From assembly GCF_900102965.1 (NCBI RefSeq), contig NZ_FNGM01000006.1:219654-283653 (forward strand): DNA of 64,000 nt, given 5' to 3'. This stretch comes from Paenibacillus jilunlii. GTDB taxonomy: Bacteria; Bacillota; Bacilli; Paenibacillales; Paenibacillaceae. Shown here in pieces: positions 1 to 7,458 of the stretch. Within the stretch, counting starts at the first letter, position 1. Each line of letters starts with the position of its first letter. Both the position numbers and the translations under genes were made by a program. The notes beneath the pieces are model-generated. The model was given only the letters and a program-made list of their open reading frames with translations. It ran no database searches and was not told the DNA's origin.

Positions 1-1104
1 TATCGTTATATCAATATTTTTCAAAGTATGGGTCTGGCTATTGGGATATTTGAAATCGACATGTTTGAAATGAATGGTGGGTGCGTCAACAATTTTCTTG
101 TGCCCGCCCCCGGTATCTTCAGGAATATCCAAAAAGTCCATCATGTCTTCCATATACAACGTATAATTGTTCATCGAACTGATCTTATTGACCATACTGC
201 TCAAGCCGTCTGTTATGGCGTGCATTGAAGTGATCACCAGCATCACATCGCCAATACTCATTCTGTTCTCAAGAACGCCTATACAGGTCATCAACAGACA
301 GATTCCCAGCGCAATGTTCCGGAATATATCGACAAAAGCTCCTCCCAGCGTATAATGCAGCAGCAATCTGAACTTCTCTTTCCATAAATCCTTCCTGATC
401 TCTTCGGTCCGGTCATTAAAATAATCAATCAGCCCGAACATCCGGATCTCCTTGGCATATCGTCTGCTTGTCAGCACATCGTACATATAGTTCAAACGGC
501 GCAGCGGCTTGCTTTGTTCAACGGCCTGAAAATAGCTTTTCTTTCCCTGGGCATTCATCAGCAGCAAATAAGGGACAGTAGCGAGTACCGCAATCAAGGG
601 GAAATACAGGTTGATGTTAATCAGCAGCAGAATGTAGGAGATGATGGAGAACACAGGAAGGACCACAGACAATGAGTTATTGATATAGGATAATATGCCT
701 TTATTGACATTGGACTGCACCCTGTCGAGCAGATCATAGACCGCCGGATTCTCCAATTGCTCCATAGAAATGACGGACAGCTTCTTATTCACTTGTCTGA
801 TGAATTCCCGGTTGATATTATATTTCAGGCGGTTGTTGATGTGTGCCGTAATATGCTCAAACCATTCCAGGAGGATCTTCAGCACGGTATAACCGGCGAT
901 AATGACCACCAGCTTGTGCGTCACGGCGGATGCCGAATGAACGAAAGCGAGGTCATCTATTAAAAGCTTAAACAGCCAGGTCCCGAGAGGGGCCAGCAGC
1001 GCGCTGAACGCCATAAGCCCCAGTGAAAAGTATAGCTCTTTGGTGCAAAACAGCTTGACGATCATCATAATGTTGCGGACATGAATCAGCAATTTATTTT
1101 TCAT
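1..1104 (-). CDS. ABC exporter, permease-ATPase fusion (partial, cut by window edge)
   Basis: The minus frame stays open from the ATG at 1104 to the window edge, giving 368 codons. The N-terminal ~320 residues contain hydrophobic helices and cytoplasmic-loop sequence typical of a type IV ABC exporter membrane domain. The last ~25 visible residues (FKHVDFKYPN, then TLKNIDITI) begin the nucleotide-binding domain, so Walker A and the signature lie outside the window. The start overlaps the stop of the upstream exporter by four bases (ATGA), indicating translational coupling. No N-terminal C39 peptidase domain is visible, so leader removal would need another protease. It is the last visible gene of the agr-linked RiPP operon and probably exports the modified peptide or gives immunity, alone or as a heterodimer with its neighbour. 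Confidence 0.85.
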   Translation of the reverse strand, partial: MKNKLLIHVRNIMMIVKLFCTKELYFSLGLMAFSALLAPLGTWLFKLLIDDLAFVHSASAVTHKLVVIIAGYTVLKILLEWFEHITAHINNRLKYNINREFIRQVNKKLSVISMEQLENPAVYDLLDRVQSNVNKGILSYINNSLSVVLPVFSIISYILLLININLYFPLIAVLATVPYLLLMNAQGKKSYFQAVEQSKPLRRLNYMYDVLTSRRYAKEIRMFGLIDYFNDRTEEIRKDLWKEKFRLLLHYTLGGAFVDIFRNIALGICLLMTCIGVLENRMSIGDVMLVITSMHAITDGLSSMVNKISSMNNYTLYMEDMMDFLDIPEDTGGGHKKIVDAPTIHFKHVDFKYPNSQTHTLKNIDITI

Positions 1105-2837
1105 ATGACCTGATCTCCTGTATCGTACCATTTGGCCTGATTCATAAAGAAACTGCAGTATTCGCCATTGAGCTGCATCAACTCAGCATGGGTGCCCTCT
1201 TCAACGATCTCCCCATGCTTCATAAACACGATTCTGTTGGCCAGCTTGGCGATTCCGATTCTGTGCGAGATCAGTACAACGCTTTTGCCGCGAAAATATT
1301 TGCCGATATTGCGGAATTGCTGGATCTCCGACAGCGCATCCAAAGAGGCGGACGGTTCATCGAATATGATAAAATCGGCATCGCGCATAAACGCCCGGCT
1401 GATCGCGACCTTTTGCCACTGCCCTTCGGACATGTCGATTCCATCGGCATCGAATTTTTTGCCCAGTATAGTATCCAGCCGGTTAGGATATTGCTGAATG
1501 ACATGGTTGATTTGGCCTTTAACGGTTGCTTCCTTGATCTTTTCGTTGTCATTTATGTTAGCGACATCGCCTATGCCGACATTATCCCGTATAGAGAATT
1601 CAAATTTGGCATAATCCTGAAATGCCGCGGTGGCGGAGGGACAATTCCTCCGGACGATGCCCTCAGTAGGCTTCAGCAGGCCGGCCATAATTTTGGCCAA
1701 TGTGCTTTTTCCGCTGCCGTTCTCACCAACGAGCACGATGCTTTCGCCTTTGCCGACGCGCAGATTGATATCCTTTAATGCTGCGGAATGATCACCATAC
1801 GAGAAAGACACATGCTGCAGCTCCATAACCGTTTTTGCTCTGGCTAAGGCAGGGTCCGGTCCGGCTGGAATCCCGGATTCTTCAGGTGTGATCAGCGCTC
1901 TGAATTCTTTGATATAGATCTTATTTTTTTGGGCTTCGGAGAAAAACTCTGCAAAGGCATTGATGCCCACGATGATCTGTCCCTGGCCCTGGCTCAGCAC
2001 GATCAGTTGATCGACCGTCAGCGTTGTCAGCGCCACACCATAACACATCACCAGCAAAATGCTATTCTCCAGGCCAATCATCAGGCCCGACCATATACAT
2101 CCGATTACCGTCCATCTTTTGCTGAAGGTCAGATCAATATCCCTGATCTCGTCAAATTTGCCGAGCCGTTTCGCCTCCAGCCAATCGAAAATTTTGAAGC
2201 TTCGGATTTCTTTCTGGTTGCTTCTGTCCTGCATAAGATTGCTCAAATACTTCAGTTTGCGGTCCTCGTGCTCCTGCCTTTTCATCAAACCGATGTGTTC
2301 TTTCGTGTTTTTCTTCACAAAATAGTTGTAGAGCAGTCCAAGCACAATAAATGACAGTAAATAGAGAACACCCAGCCTGACTATAATCAGAGCAGACATA
2401 CAAAAGCCGGCAATGGACCCCAGAAAATGAAATACGTCATTAACGGCATTGGTAAGTTTAAACCATAACGTATCCTTGGCCCTTTCGATTTGCAGCAGAT
2501 AATCCGCCTGATCCAATTTGCATAAATCTGCCTTGGCAATGGCGTCGAACAGACTTCTCTGCAGCATGGCACCGACCTTGTTCTCAAGCAATTCTATGAA
2601 GAGTAGCGAAAAAGAATATTGAATATTCTTCAATGAATAGACGAGGATATAGGCGAGGATAAGTCCGGCGATGGCCAGAATTTCAGACTGATGGCTAAGG
2701 CTGACAATAATCCGCTGAATCAGAAGCAGCTCTAAAGGCTGCAGCGAGTACATTAATATGTAGAGCAGGAGAATGGATACCATAGTCACCGGCTGATGTC
2801 TGAAGTAGATCTTTAAGAACCATATGTATTCCTTCAA
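1101..2837 (-). CDS. ABC exporter, permease-ATPase fusion (RiPP export or immunity)
   Basis: This 578-residue protein has an N-terminal six-helix exporter domain and a C-terminal ATPase. Walker A (GENGSGKST), an unusual signature (MSEGQ), Walker B (FIIFDEPSASLD) and the SHR switch histidine are all visible. The frame is also open to an ATG at 2870, but that ATG lies inside a hairpin and has no ribosome site. The TTG at 2837 follows AGGGGA at good spacing, so it is preferred. No C39 peptidase domain is present. The gene follows the Cys-rich precursor and is coupled to a second exporter of the same architecture. The pair may act as a heterodimer, a common arrangement for bacteriocin export, or one may export while the other protects. 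The substrate is inferred from context only. Confidence 0.85.
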   Translation of the reverse strand: MKEYIWFLKIYFRHQPVTMVSILLLYILMYSLQPLELLLIQRIIVSLSHQSEILAIAGLILAYILVYSLKNIQYSFSLLFIELLENKVGAMLQRSLFDAIAKADLCKLDQADYLLQIERAKDTLWFKLTNAVNDVFHFLGSIAGFCMSALIIVRLGVLYLLSFIVLGLLYNYFVKKNTKEHIGLMKRQEHEDRKLKYLSNLMQDRSNQKEIRSFKIFDWLEAKRLGKFDEIRDIDLTFSKRWTVIGCIWSGLMIGLENSILLVMCYGVALTTLTVDQLIVLSQGQGQIIVGINAFAEFFSEAQKNKIYIKEFRALITPEESGIPAGPDPALARAKTVMELQHVSFSYGDHSAALKDINLRVGKGESIVLVGENGSGKSTLAKIMAGLLKPTEGIVRRNCPSATAAFQDYAKFEFSIRDNVGIGDVANINDNEKIKEATVKGQINHVIQQYPNRLDTILGKKFDADGIDMSEGQWQKVAISRAFMRDADFIIFDEPSASLDALSEIQQFRNIGKYFRGKSVVLISHRIGIAKLANRIVFMKHGEIVEEGTHAELMQLNGEYCSFFMNQAKWYDTGDQVI

Positions 2838-2860
2838 TGGGTATCCCCTGCCTTTCAAAG

Positions 2861-2897
2861 AAAAGAACATGATTATGTAGAATAACCATGTTCTTTT
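2861..2897 (-). terminator. Hairpin between precursor and exporter genes (partial terminator or attenuator)
   Basis: Perfect 11-bp arms (AAAAGAACATG and its complement) enclose a 15-base loop. On the minus strand the second arm is followed by a broken T-rich stretch (TTCTTTTCTTTG) rather than a clean T-run. It lies 40 bases after the precursor stop and 24 bases before the preferred exporter start. Such hairpins in RiPP operons often lower downstream expression or stabilise the precursor mRNA; that role is inferred here. Confidence 0.6.
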
Positions 2898-2938
2898 TGC
2901 ATAATATGGATATTACCAATAATGCCATAGACCAGTTT

Positions 2939-3085
2939 TTACCAATTTCCGCATTTAAAGTTACTCTTACAGGAGTAGTTACCACAGTTGAATGTTTTTG
3001 GACAACTGAAGCCTGAAGTACATGCTGCAGGAGTGATCATGGAATCAGCACTTGCTTTTTCAATCATCGGTCTGATATAGCTCAT
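2939..3085 (-). CDS. Cys-rich RiPP precursor peptide (radical SAM substrate)
   Basis: This 48-codon gene begins at ATG 3085 behind a near-perfect ribosome site (AAAGGAGGTGA, five bases upstream) and ends at TAA. It lies directly between the radical SAM maturase and the exporters. Residues 1-21 form a leader without cysteine (MSYIRPMIEKASAD at its start, ITPAA at its end). Residues 22-48 form a cationic core with cysteines at 22, 28, 34, 39 and 45. Aromatic residues at 26, 32, 37 and 43 each sit two places before a cysteine, and Trp48 is the last residue. The layout suits thioether (sactipeptide or ranthipeptide) or aromatic cross-links made by the neighbouring enzyme. The exact class is not recognised. 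Cleavage near residue 21 is a guess from the composition break. Confidence 0.85.
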   Translation of the reverse strand: MSYIRPMIEKASADSMITPAACTSGFSCPKTFNCGNYSCKSNFKCGNW

Positions 3086-3119
3086 TTTCTTCACCTCCTT
3101 TCAAGTGGCTAGCCCGTTT

Positions 3120-4214
3120 TTACTGGGGCACCAATGTTTTTCTGTTTTTGTTCAGCTCGGATACATAATATTTCGTTCTCGCTTTGCAGCAGCCATCGGT
3201 ATCCTGAATGGAACCCCCGTTTGCCACGGCGATTGCCACACAGCCCTTGCCGCAATTGTGATTCCAAATACAGGTCTGGCACTTGTTCATATAGGTCTGT
3301 CCAACTTGAAAAAAACGGATCAGATTAATCATCTCGGGGGATTGCAGCATCGAAGACAGGCTGGTCTGATTGACATTTCCGATTGAATATTGGACATCGG
3401 TAAATAATTGGCACAGAAATACATTACCGGAAGAGTCAATTCGCGGTGTTAAAGGAATTCTATCTGCTTCCTCAGTCACTCCACTCAATAAAGGACAGGC
3501 TCCTGTAAAATCATCGGGAAGTGTAATTTTGACGCCGCTGTTGATCAAATCCACAATTTTCGCATTTTTCTCCAGACTCTCCACAAGCGCTGATTTTTCC
3601 AGGATGTCCAGGTATAAGTCATTTTTATTATTTTCACTTCGGCCCAGGCTGCTCAAGCCGGCAATCTCGGCCTGGGGTATCTTTTTGTCAGCGACCATTG
3701 TCAGCAGATTAACGATGTCATCTTTGTTGAAGCTGGTAAGCACGCTGCGGATTAGAATACGTTCGCTCATGCCGGCTTCAATTAAATGATCCAATCCCTG
3801 CATCGTTTTGTTAAAGCTGCCGCGTCCGCATAATTGGTCATGGATTTCAGCACGCGACCCGTTTACGCTTAATTGGAGGGCAACTTTATAGGATGCAAAC
3901 TTCTCAGCTACTTCCTTTGTAATATAAGTGCCGTTCGTGATCACCAGCACCATGCCAAAATGTTTCTTTTGCAGCTCATCCATAAAATCCCAGAATTCAG
4001 GATGCGTAGTCGGCTCTCCGCCGGAAATGGTAATGCTTGTATCGGGATTATCCGGCAGATCATTAATGATATTCATAAAGGTCGGCTTATCAATCTGACT
4101 TTGCAATACACCGGATTCGTTATAGCAATGCAGACAGCGCAGGTTGCAATTGGAGGTGATTTCCAAATAACAACCGCCTAATTTAAAACTTTCGGCTGGC
4201 GACAAAAATTCCAC
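3120..4214 (-). CDS. Radical SAM/SPASM peptide maturase
   Basis: This 364-residue enzyme starts at GTG 4214 behind GAGGTG. The radical SAM cluster motif CNLRCLHC gives CX3CX2C at residues 23, 27 and 30; a GGEPTTHPEF SAM-binding segment follows. The C-terminal third is a SPASM domain: a Cys in VFLCQLF before a conserved Gly-Asn, then CQTCIWNHNCGKGC (CX2CX5CX3C), then a DGCC pair, which should hold two auxiliary iron-sulfur clusters. SPASM enzymes of this size modify ribosomal peptides, commonly making Cys thioethers or carbon-carbon links. The PqqD-like gene lies nine bases upstream and the precursor 34 bases downstream. Length and the separate leader-binding partner distinguish it from AlbA-type sactisynthases, where that domain is fused. 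Confidence 0.92.
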   Translation of the reverse strand: MEFLSPAESFKLGGCYLEITSNCNLRCLHCYNESGVLQSQIDKPTFMNIINDLPDNPDTSITISGGEPTTHPEFWDFMDELQKKHFGMVLVITNGTYITKEVAEKFASYKVALQLSVNGSRAEIHDQLCGRGSFNKTMQGLDHLIEAGMSERILIRSVLTSFNKDDIVNLLTMVADKKIPQAEIAGLSSLGRSENNKNDLYLDILEKSALVESLEKNAKIVDLINSGVKITLPDDFTGACPLLSGVTEEADRIPLTPRIDSSGNVFLCQLFTDVQYSIGNVNQTSLSSMLQSPEMINLIRFFQVGQTYMNKCQTCIWNHNCGKGCVAIAVANGGSIQDTDGCCKARTKYYVSELNKNRKTLVPQ

Positions 4215-4223
4215 ACAAACACC

Positions 4224-4502
4224 TCATTTCCTGATTTTCACAAATCCTCTTTGCTCCAGTTCTTCAAATGCGCCAAGACAGTCCGTGATAATATCGCTCA
4301 ATACTAATCCATCCTTATCCAGGCATTGGTCATAGAGCAAGCCGGCTACTTCAGAAACGGTTCTCCCGTTGCAGTGTTCCCATAAATATTTGGCTGTCTG
4401 GTTCAAAAAGAACATCTCGTTATTGCGGTCCAGCACCAGCGATTCCTCACCCAAATCCTCATTGATTACATTCACTTTAGACAATAGCGTATTTGCGTTC
4501 AT
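4224..4502 (-). CDS. PqqD-like RiPP recognition element protein
   Basis: This 92-residue protein matches the stand-alone PqqD fold. An N-terminal beta region contains LVLDRNNEMFFLNQTAKYLW, then EHCNGRTVSEVAGLL, then a C-terminal helix ending LEQRGFVKIRK, the usual pattern of the family. Family members bind the leader peptide of a RiPP precursor and deliver it to a radical SAM enzyme. Its stop lies nine bases before the maturase start, and it follows agrD by 40 bases with a GAGGATG ribosome site. It is expected to bind the first ~20 residues of the 48-residue precursor. Whether it could also bind AgrD is unknown. Confidence 0.88.
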   Translation of the reverse strand: MNANTLLSKVNVINEDLGEESLVLDRNNEMFFLNQTAKYLWEHCNGRTVSEVAGLLYDQCLDKDGLVLSDIITDCLGAFEELEQRGFVKIRK

Positions 4503-4542
4503 TCACTCACATCCTCATAGGAAATTACACCGAAGTGTTGCG

Positions 4543-4686
4543 TTATTGCAGCTTTTGCAATTTTTTTACTTCTTCCGGCATTTCCGGCTCATGAGCTATC
4601 CACCAGCAAGTTGTATTGGCCCCCAGCACAGCAAACATCCCGGCCAGCATCGTGAGCGATTTCAAGGGCCATTGGACAAATTTCAT
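4543..4686 (-). CDS. agrD: AgrD-like cyclic autoinducer precursor peptide
   Basis: This 47-codon gene starts at ATG 4686, overlapping the agrB stop by four bases (ATGA). The peptide has the three-part AgrD layout: an amphipathic N-terminal helix (MKFVQWPLKSLTMLAGMFAV), a central segment ANTTCWWIAHEPEMPEE with a single Cys at 27, and a charged tail rich in Lys and Glu. In the family, AgrB cleaves the tail and joins the Cys side chain to the new C-terminus, making a thiolactone ring. Here the ring would start at Cys27 and probably include the Trp-Trp-Ile stretch; the exact ends cannot be read from sequence. An upstream in-frame start at 4743 lies inside agrB and is not favoured. Confidence 0.88.
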   Translation of the reverse strand: MKFVQWPLKSLTMLAGMFAVLGANTTCWWIAHEPEMPEEVKKLQKLQ

Positions 4687-5261
4687 TGATTCTCCCCCTT
4701 TAATTGGATCAGCACAGAAAGCTGAGAAATGAGGCAGCCGCATAGACTGGCCAAAATGGCGGTACCGGCCAGCTGCAGCAAAATCATGGACAGGATAAAA
4801 GCGTAAAATGAAATATGTACAGTAACAGATATCTTCTGCAGCGTGCTGCGGCCGGTTGTATCCGCTTGTCTACCCTGCCGGGACATCCGGTTCAAACAGA
4901 CAAACAGAACTACAGAGCCTCCAAACAACAGGACCACAAAAGAGTTCACACTCATGGGAGGCAGCATATCCACAAAAACCAGGGTCAGTATAAAAATAGT
5001 GACTGAAATGAAATAACAGGTTTTGAATGATTTCGCATGATAACCCCCGCCAAAGCTTCGGCAACCAATAATGGCTCCCAGCCAGGCCAACGCTTCAGGT
5101 ATTTCCCTGAGCCAGACAGAAATGGCGATCATAGACATGGCGATGATTGTAACCTCGATCATGGCCTGCAGCCCGTAACGGATGACCGGCGCATTCTTTT
5201 CTTCCACAATGCCTTGTTGGACGCTTCGCAACGTGATCAGTTTCACAATATAATCTATCAT
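4683..5261 (-). CDS. agrB: AgrB-like membrane peptidase for autoinducer processing
   Basis: This 192-residue membrane protein carries the AgrB signature CRSFGGGYHAKSFKTC, with the predicted catalytic His at 75 and Cys at 82, followed by several hydrophobic helices. AgrB is the integral membrane cysteine endopeptidase that cleaves AgrD at its C-terminal side and forms the thiolactone. It is the first gene of the minus-strand operon, overlaps agrD, and diverges from the LytTR regulator across a ~130-base spacer. Length matches the family (about 190 residues). It probably serves the signal peptide and not the Cys-rich precursor, which has its own maturase. Confidence 0.93.
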   Translation of the reverse strand: MIDYIVKLITLRSVQQGIVEEKNAPVIRYGLQAMIEVTIIAMSMIAISVWLREIPEALAWLGAIIGCRSFGGGYHAKSFKTCYFISVTIFILTLVFVDMLPPMSVNSFVVLLFGGSVVLFVCLNRMSRQGRQADTTGRSTLQKISVTVHISFYAFILSMILLQLAGTAILASLCGCLISQLSVLIQLKGENQ

Positions 5262-5410
5262 TCACATCCCCCAAAACGAATATAGCGTATTTGTTAATTA
5301 AATGGAACATTATGTATGTTAATGGTATAATAGGACATGCAAACGCATTCTTTTGTCAGGTTTGCTTCCAAATCTTACATAAACTTCACTAGATGAGAGG
5401 AGAGAGAGAT
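5262..5410. promoter_or_regulatory. Divergent agr promoter region
   Basis: This spacer separates the minus-strand agrB operon from the plus-strand regulator gene. On the plus strand a TATAAT box lies at 5326-5331. On the minus strand a TATATT-like box lies close to agrB at about 5280. An inverted repeat (AACAT-TATGT-ATGTT, 5306-5320) sits between them and could be bound by the LytTR regulator. No good -35 element was found on either strand, which would fit promoters needing activation. The LytTR site is a proposal, not a consensus match. Confidence 0.45.
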
Positions 5411-6163
5411 TTGTTCCACGTGGGGGTGTGCGATGATGAAGTCGGGATTCGCAACGAGCTGCAGCGGTACTTTTTGCAACTTTCGGTTACGACAAACTAT
5501 TCATTTGATGTCCATTATTTTCCCTCCGGCGAAAAGCTCCTACAGCATTATAAAGCAATGCAGGGAGAGTACACCTATCACCTGCTGATTCTGGATGTCG
5601 AAATGAACGGCATTAGCGGACTTGAGACGGCCCGGCAAATCCGTTCCTTGCCAGACCGTGACGTACAAATTATGTTTTTGACCAGCTATCCCGAATACAT
5701 GATGGAAAGCTTTGACGTTCAAACCTTCCAATACCTGCTCAAACCGGTTACATATGAATTATTCAAGAAAAAAACACTGAAGCTGTGCAGCTACATCATT
5801 TCCTCCTCGAACCGTTTTTTCACCATCAAGGTGGAAGACGGGCAAATCGTGTTGAGGAAGCCCGAAATTATCGCCATTGTCAAAATCAAGCATTCACTCG
5901 CCCAAAACAAGCTTAAAGTACTAACAGCAACTCAAGAGTACATGATAAACGGCACTCTGCAGGAGTATTCGGACAAGCTGGGCAGCCTGTTCCTGATGGT
6001 TCACCGTTCCATTATCGTTAATCTGGAGCATGTCCGCAGATTTACCGCCACCACCGTTGTGATGTCCAATGAAGAAGAATATCCCATTGGCCGTTCCCAA
6101 TCGAAGGCCATCAAGGATATCTATGCCCAATACGTGCTGGAAGAATTAAAAGGGAGAGGGTAG
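5411..6163 (+). CDS. agrA: AgrA-like LytTR response regulator
   Basis: The N-terminal receiver shows the acidic pair in VGVCDDE, the phosphorylated Asp in LLILDVEMNG and the conserved Lys in LLKPV. The C-terminal ~100 residues form a LytTR DNA-binding domain (from FFTIKVEDGQIVL, through MVHRSIIVNLEHVRRF, to YPIGRSQSKAIKD). The frame is open from an ATG at 5393, but that ATG lies within the purine-rich ribosome site (AGGAGAGAGAG). The TTG at 5411 is correctly spaced and gives the normal family start, so it is preferred. Genes of this type sense the autoinducer through a GHKL kinase, here encoded just downstream. It probably controls the divergent agr-RiPP operon. Confidence 0.9.
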   Translation: MFHVGVCDDEVGIRNELQRYFLQLSVTTNYSFDVHYFPSGEKLLQHYKAMQGEYTYHLLILDVEMNGISGLETARQIRSLPDRDVQIMFLTSYPEYMMESFDVQTFQYLLKPVTYELFKKKTLKLCSYIISSSNRFFTIKVEDGQIVLRKPEIIAIVKIKHSLAQNKLKVLTATQEYMINGTLQEYSDKLGSLFLMVHRSIIVNLEHVRRFTATTVVMSNEEEYPIGRSQSKAIKDIYAQYVLEELKGRG

Positions 6164-6180
6164 CCATACTGCCTACTGCA

Positions 6181-7458
6181 TTGTTCACCGGGACAACTTT
6201 GCTGGAATTGATTCTGTTGAACCGCTACTTCACTGTTCTTTTTCATAATCCAGGCCGAAAGCTGCAGATCATTATACTTCACTACTTATTGGCCGGAGCA
6301 ATCTTGTTTACATCGTCCGTTTCCTTTTTCCCCATGCCTGTCACCGGGCTTTTGACCATGGCCAGTACCTTTTTAATTGCCCGGCTCTACGCTGTCCGGC
6401 CCGGTTCCCAGCTGATTTTTAGCGCCCTGTACCTTATCCTGGGATTTATCGCGGAGTCGCTGTCTTATTGCTTAATCCTTGCCATTCGTCCGGCGCACGG
6501 GGTAAACCAATTATCCAGGCTGGAGCAGCGCCTGCTCATCTTGTTCATTTCTGCTTTGATTATGCTGCTGTTCATCAACTTCATCCGTTTGATCAAGCGG
6601 GGGCAGGACTATAAAATCAGTAAAAGCTATTACTTCATCATGACGCTGATTATCTTAATAAGCCTGCTCATTTTGAATACGCTGTTTTTTTACTCCAGAA
6701 TAAATCTTTGGTACATCCTGTCCGTGATCGGGATTCTCGGCATCAATTTTCTGATCATCTTCCTGTTCGACAGGATGATTGAAATATTTAGGCTGGCAGA
6801 GGTGAATTACCGGCTGCAAAGACAAATGGACGCCCAGGATATCAGTTACAAGCAGACGGTACATTCATTTATGGGCATCAAACGAATTATTCATGACACC
6901 AATAAGCAATTAGTATACATACGTGCCTGTATTGAAGCAGGCCATGCTCTGGAAGGCATTGAACATATCAACAGGATATTGCATCAAATAGAAGCTTCCT
7001 GCCAAAAAGTAACCACCGGCAACCTGGCGATTGATGCCTTAATCAGCAATGCACTTAGCATCGCTTATGACCGCCGGATTGCCATGGAACACAAAATCCA
7101 TATTATCGCTGCAGAAATTAACATTGACCGCTATGATTTATGCATTGTTTTAGGAAACCTTCTGGATAATTCCATAGAAGCTGCACAGCAGGTTAGCGGG
7201 ACCGAAAACAGGTTCATTCAACTCCATATCCATTCGAACAACAATGCACTGGTTATTTATGTTGGCAATTCCATGGCCGATCCCCCCCTGTCAGAGCCGC
7301 TGAGCCACAAAGACAATCCCGGGCTGCACGGAATCGGTTTAAGCAATGTGCAGCGGACGGCCGACAAATATGGAGGTCATTTAAAAACAACGGCCAAAAA
7401 TGGAAAATTCGAAACCGTGGTTGTGCTTCCTTATCCAAAGATCAGCGATTCTATTTAA
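6181..7458 (+). CDS. agrC: AgrC-like GHKL sensor histidine kinase
   Basis: The first ~200 residues form about six hydrophobic helices, as in AgrC peptide receptors. They are followed by a linker and a histidine box (MGIKRIIHDTNKQLVYI) of the AgrC/ComD type. The GHKL ATPase region has its N box in LGNLLDNSIEAAQQ and its G box in HGIGLSNVQR. It begins 17 bases after the regulator and is expected to bind the AgrD-derived cyclic peptide. The start is uncertain: TTG 6181 is ~20 bases from the only purine-rich site (AAGGGAGAGGG), so CTG 6169 or another non-standard codon may be used. Its 3' end overlaps the convergent reductase gene by eight bases. Confidence 0.88.
   Translation: MFTGTTLLELILLNRYFTVLFHNPGRKLQIIILHYLLAGAILFTSSVSFFPMPVTGLLTMASTFLIARLYAVRPGSQLIFSALYLILGFIAESLSYCLILAIRPAHGVNQLSRLEQRLLILFISALIMLLFINFIRLIKRGQDYKISKSYYFIMTLIILISLLILNTLFFYSRINLWYILSVIGILGINFLIIFLFDRMIEIFRLAEVNYRLQRQMDAQDISYKQTVHSFMGIKRIIHDTNKQLVYIRACIEAGHALEGIEHINRILHQIEASCQKVTTGNLAIDALISNALSIAYDRRIAMEHKIHIIAAEINIDRYDLCIVLGNLLDNSIEAAQQVSGTENRFIQLHIHSNNNALVIYVGNSMADPPLSEPLSHKDNPGLHGIGLSNVQRTADKYGGHLKTTAKNGKFETVVVLPYPKISDSI

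Noticed and set aside
1168..1778. Plus-strand ORFs of 109 and 196 codons within the exporter gene
   Set aside because: They are antisense shadows of the ATPase domain, whose Walker and signature motifs are on the minus strand.
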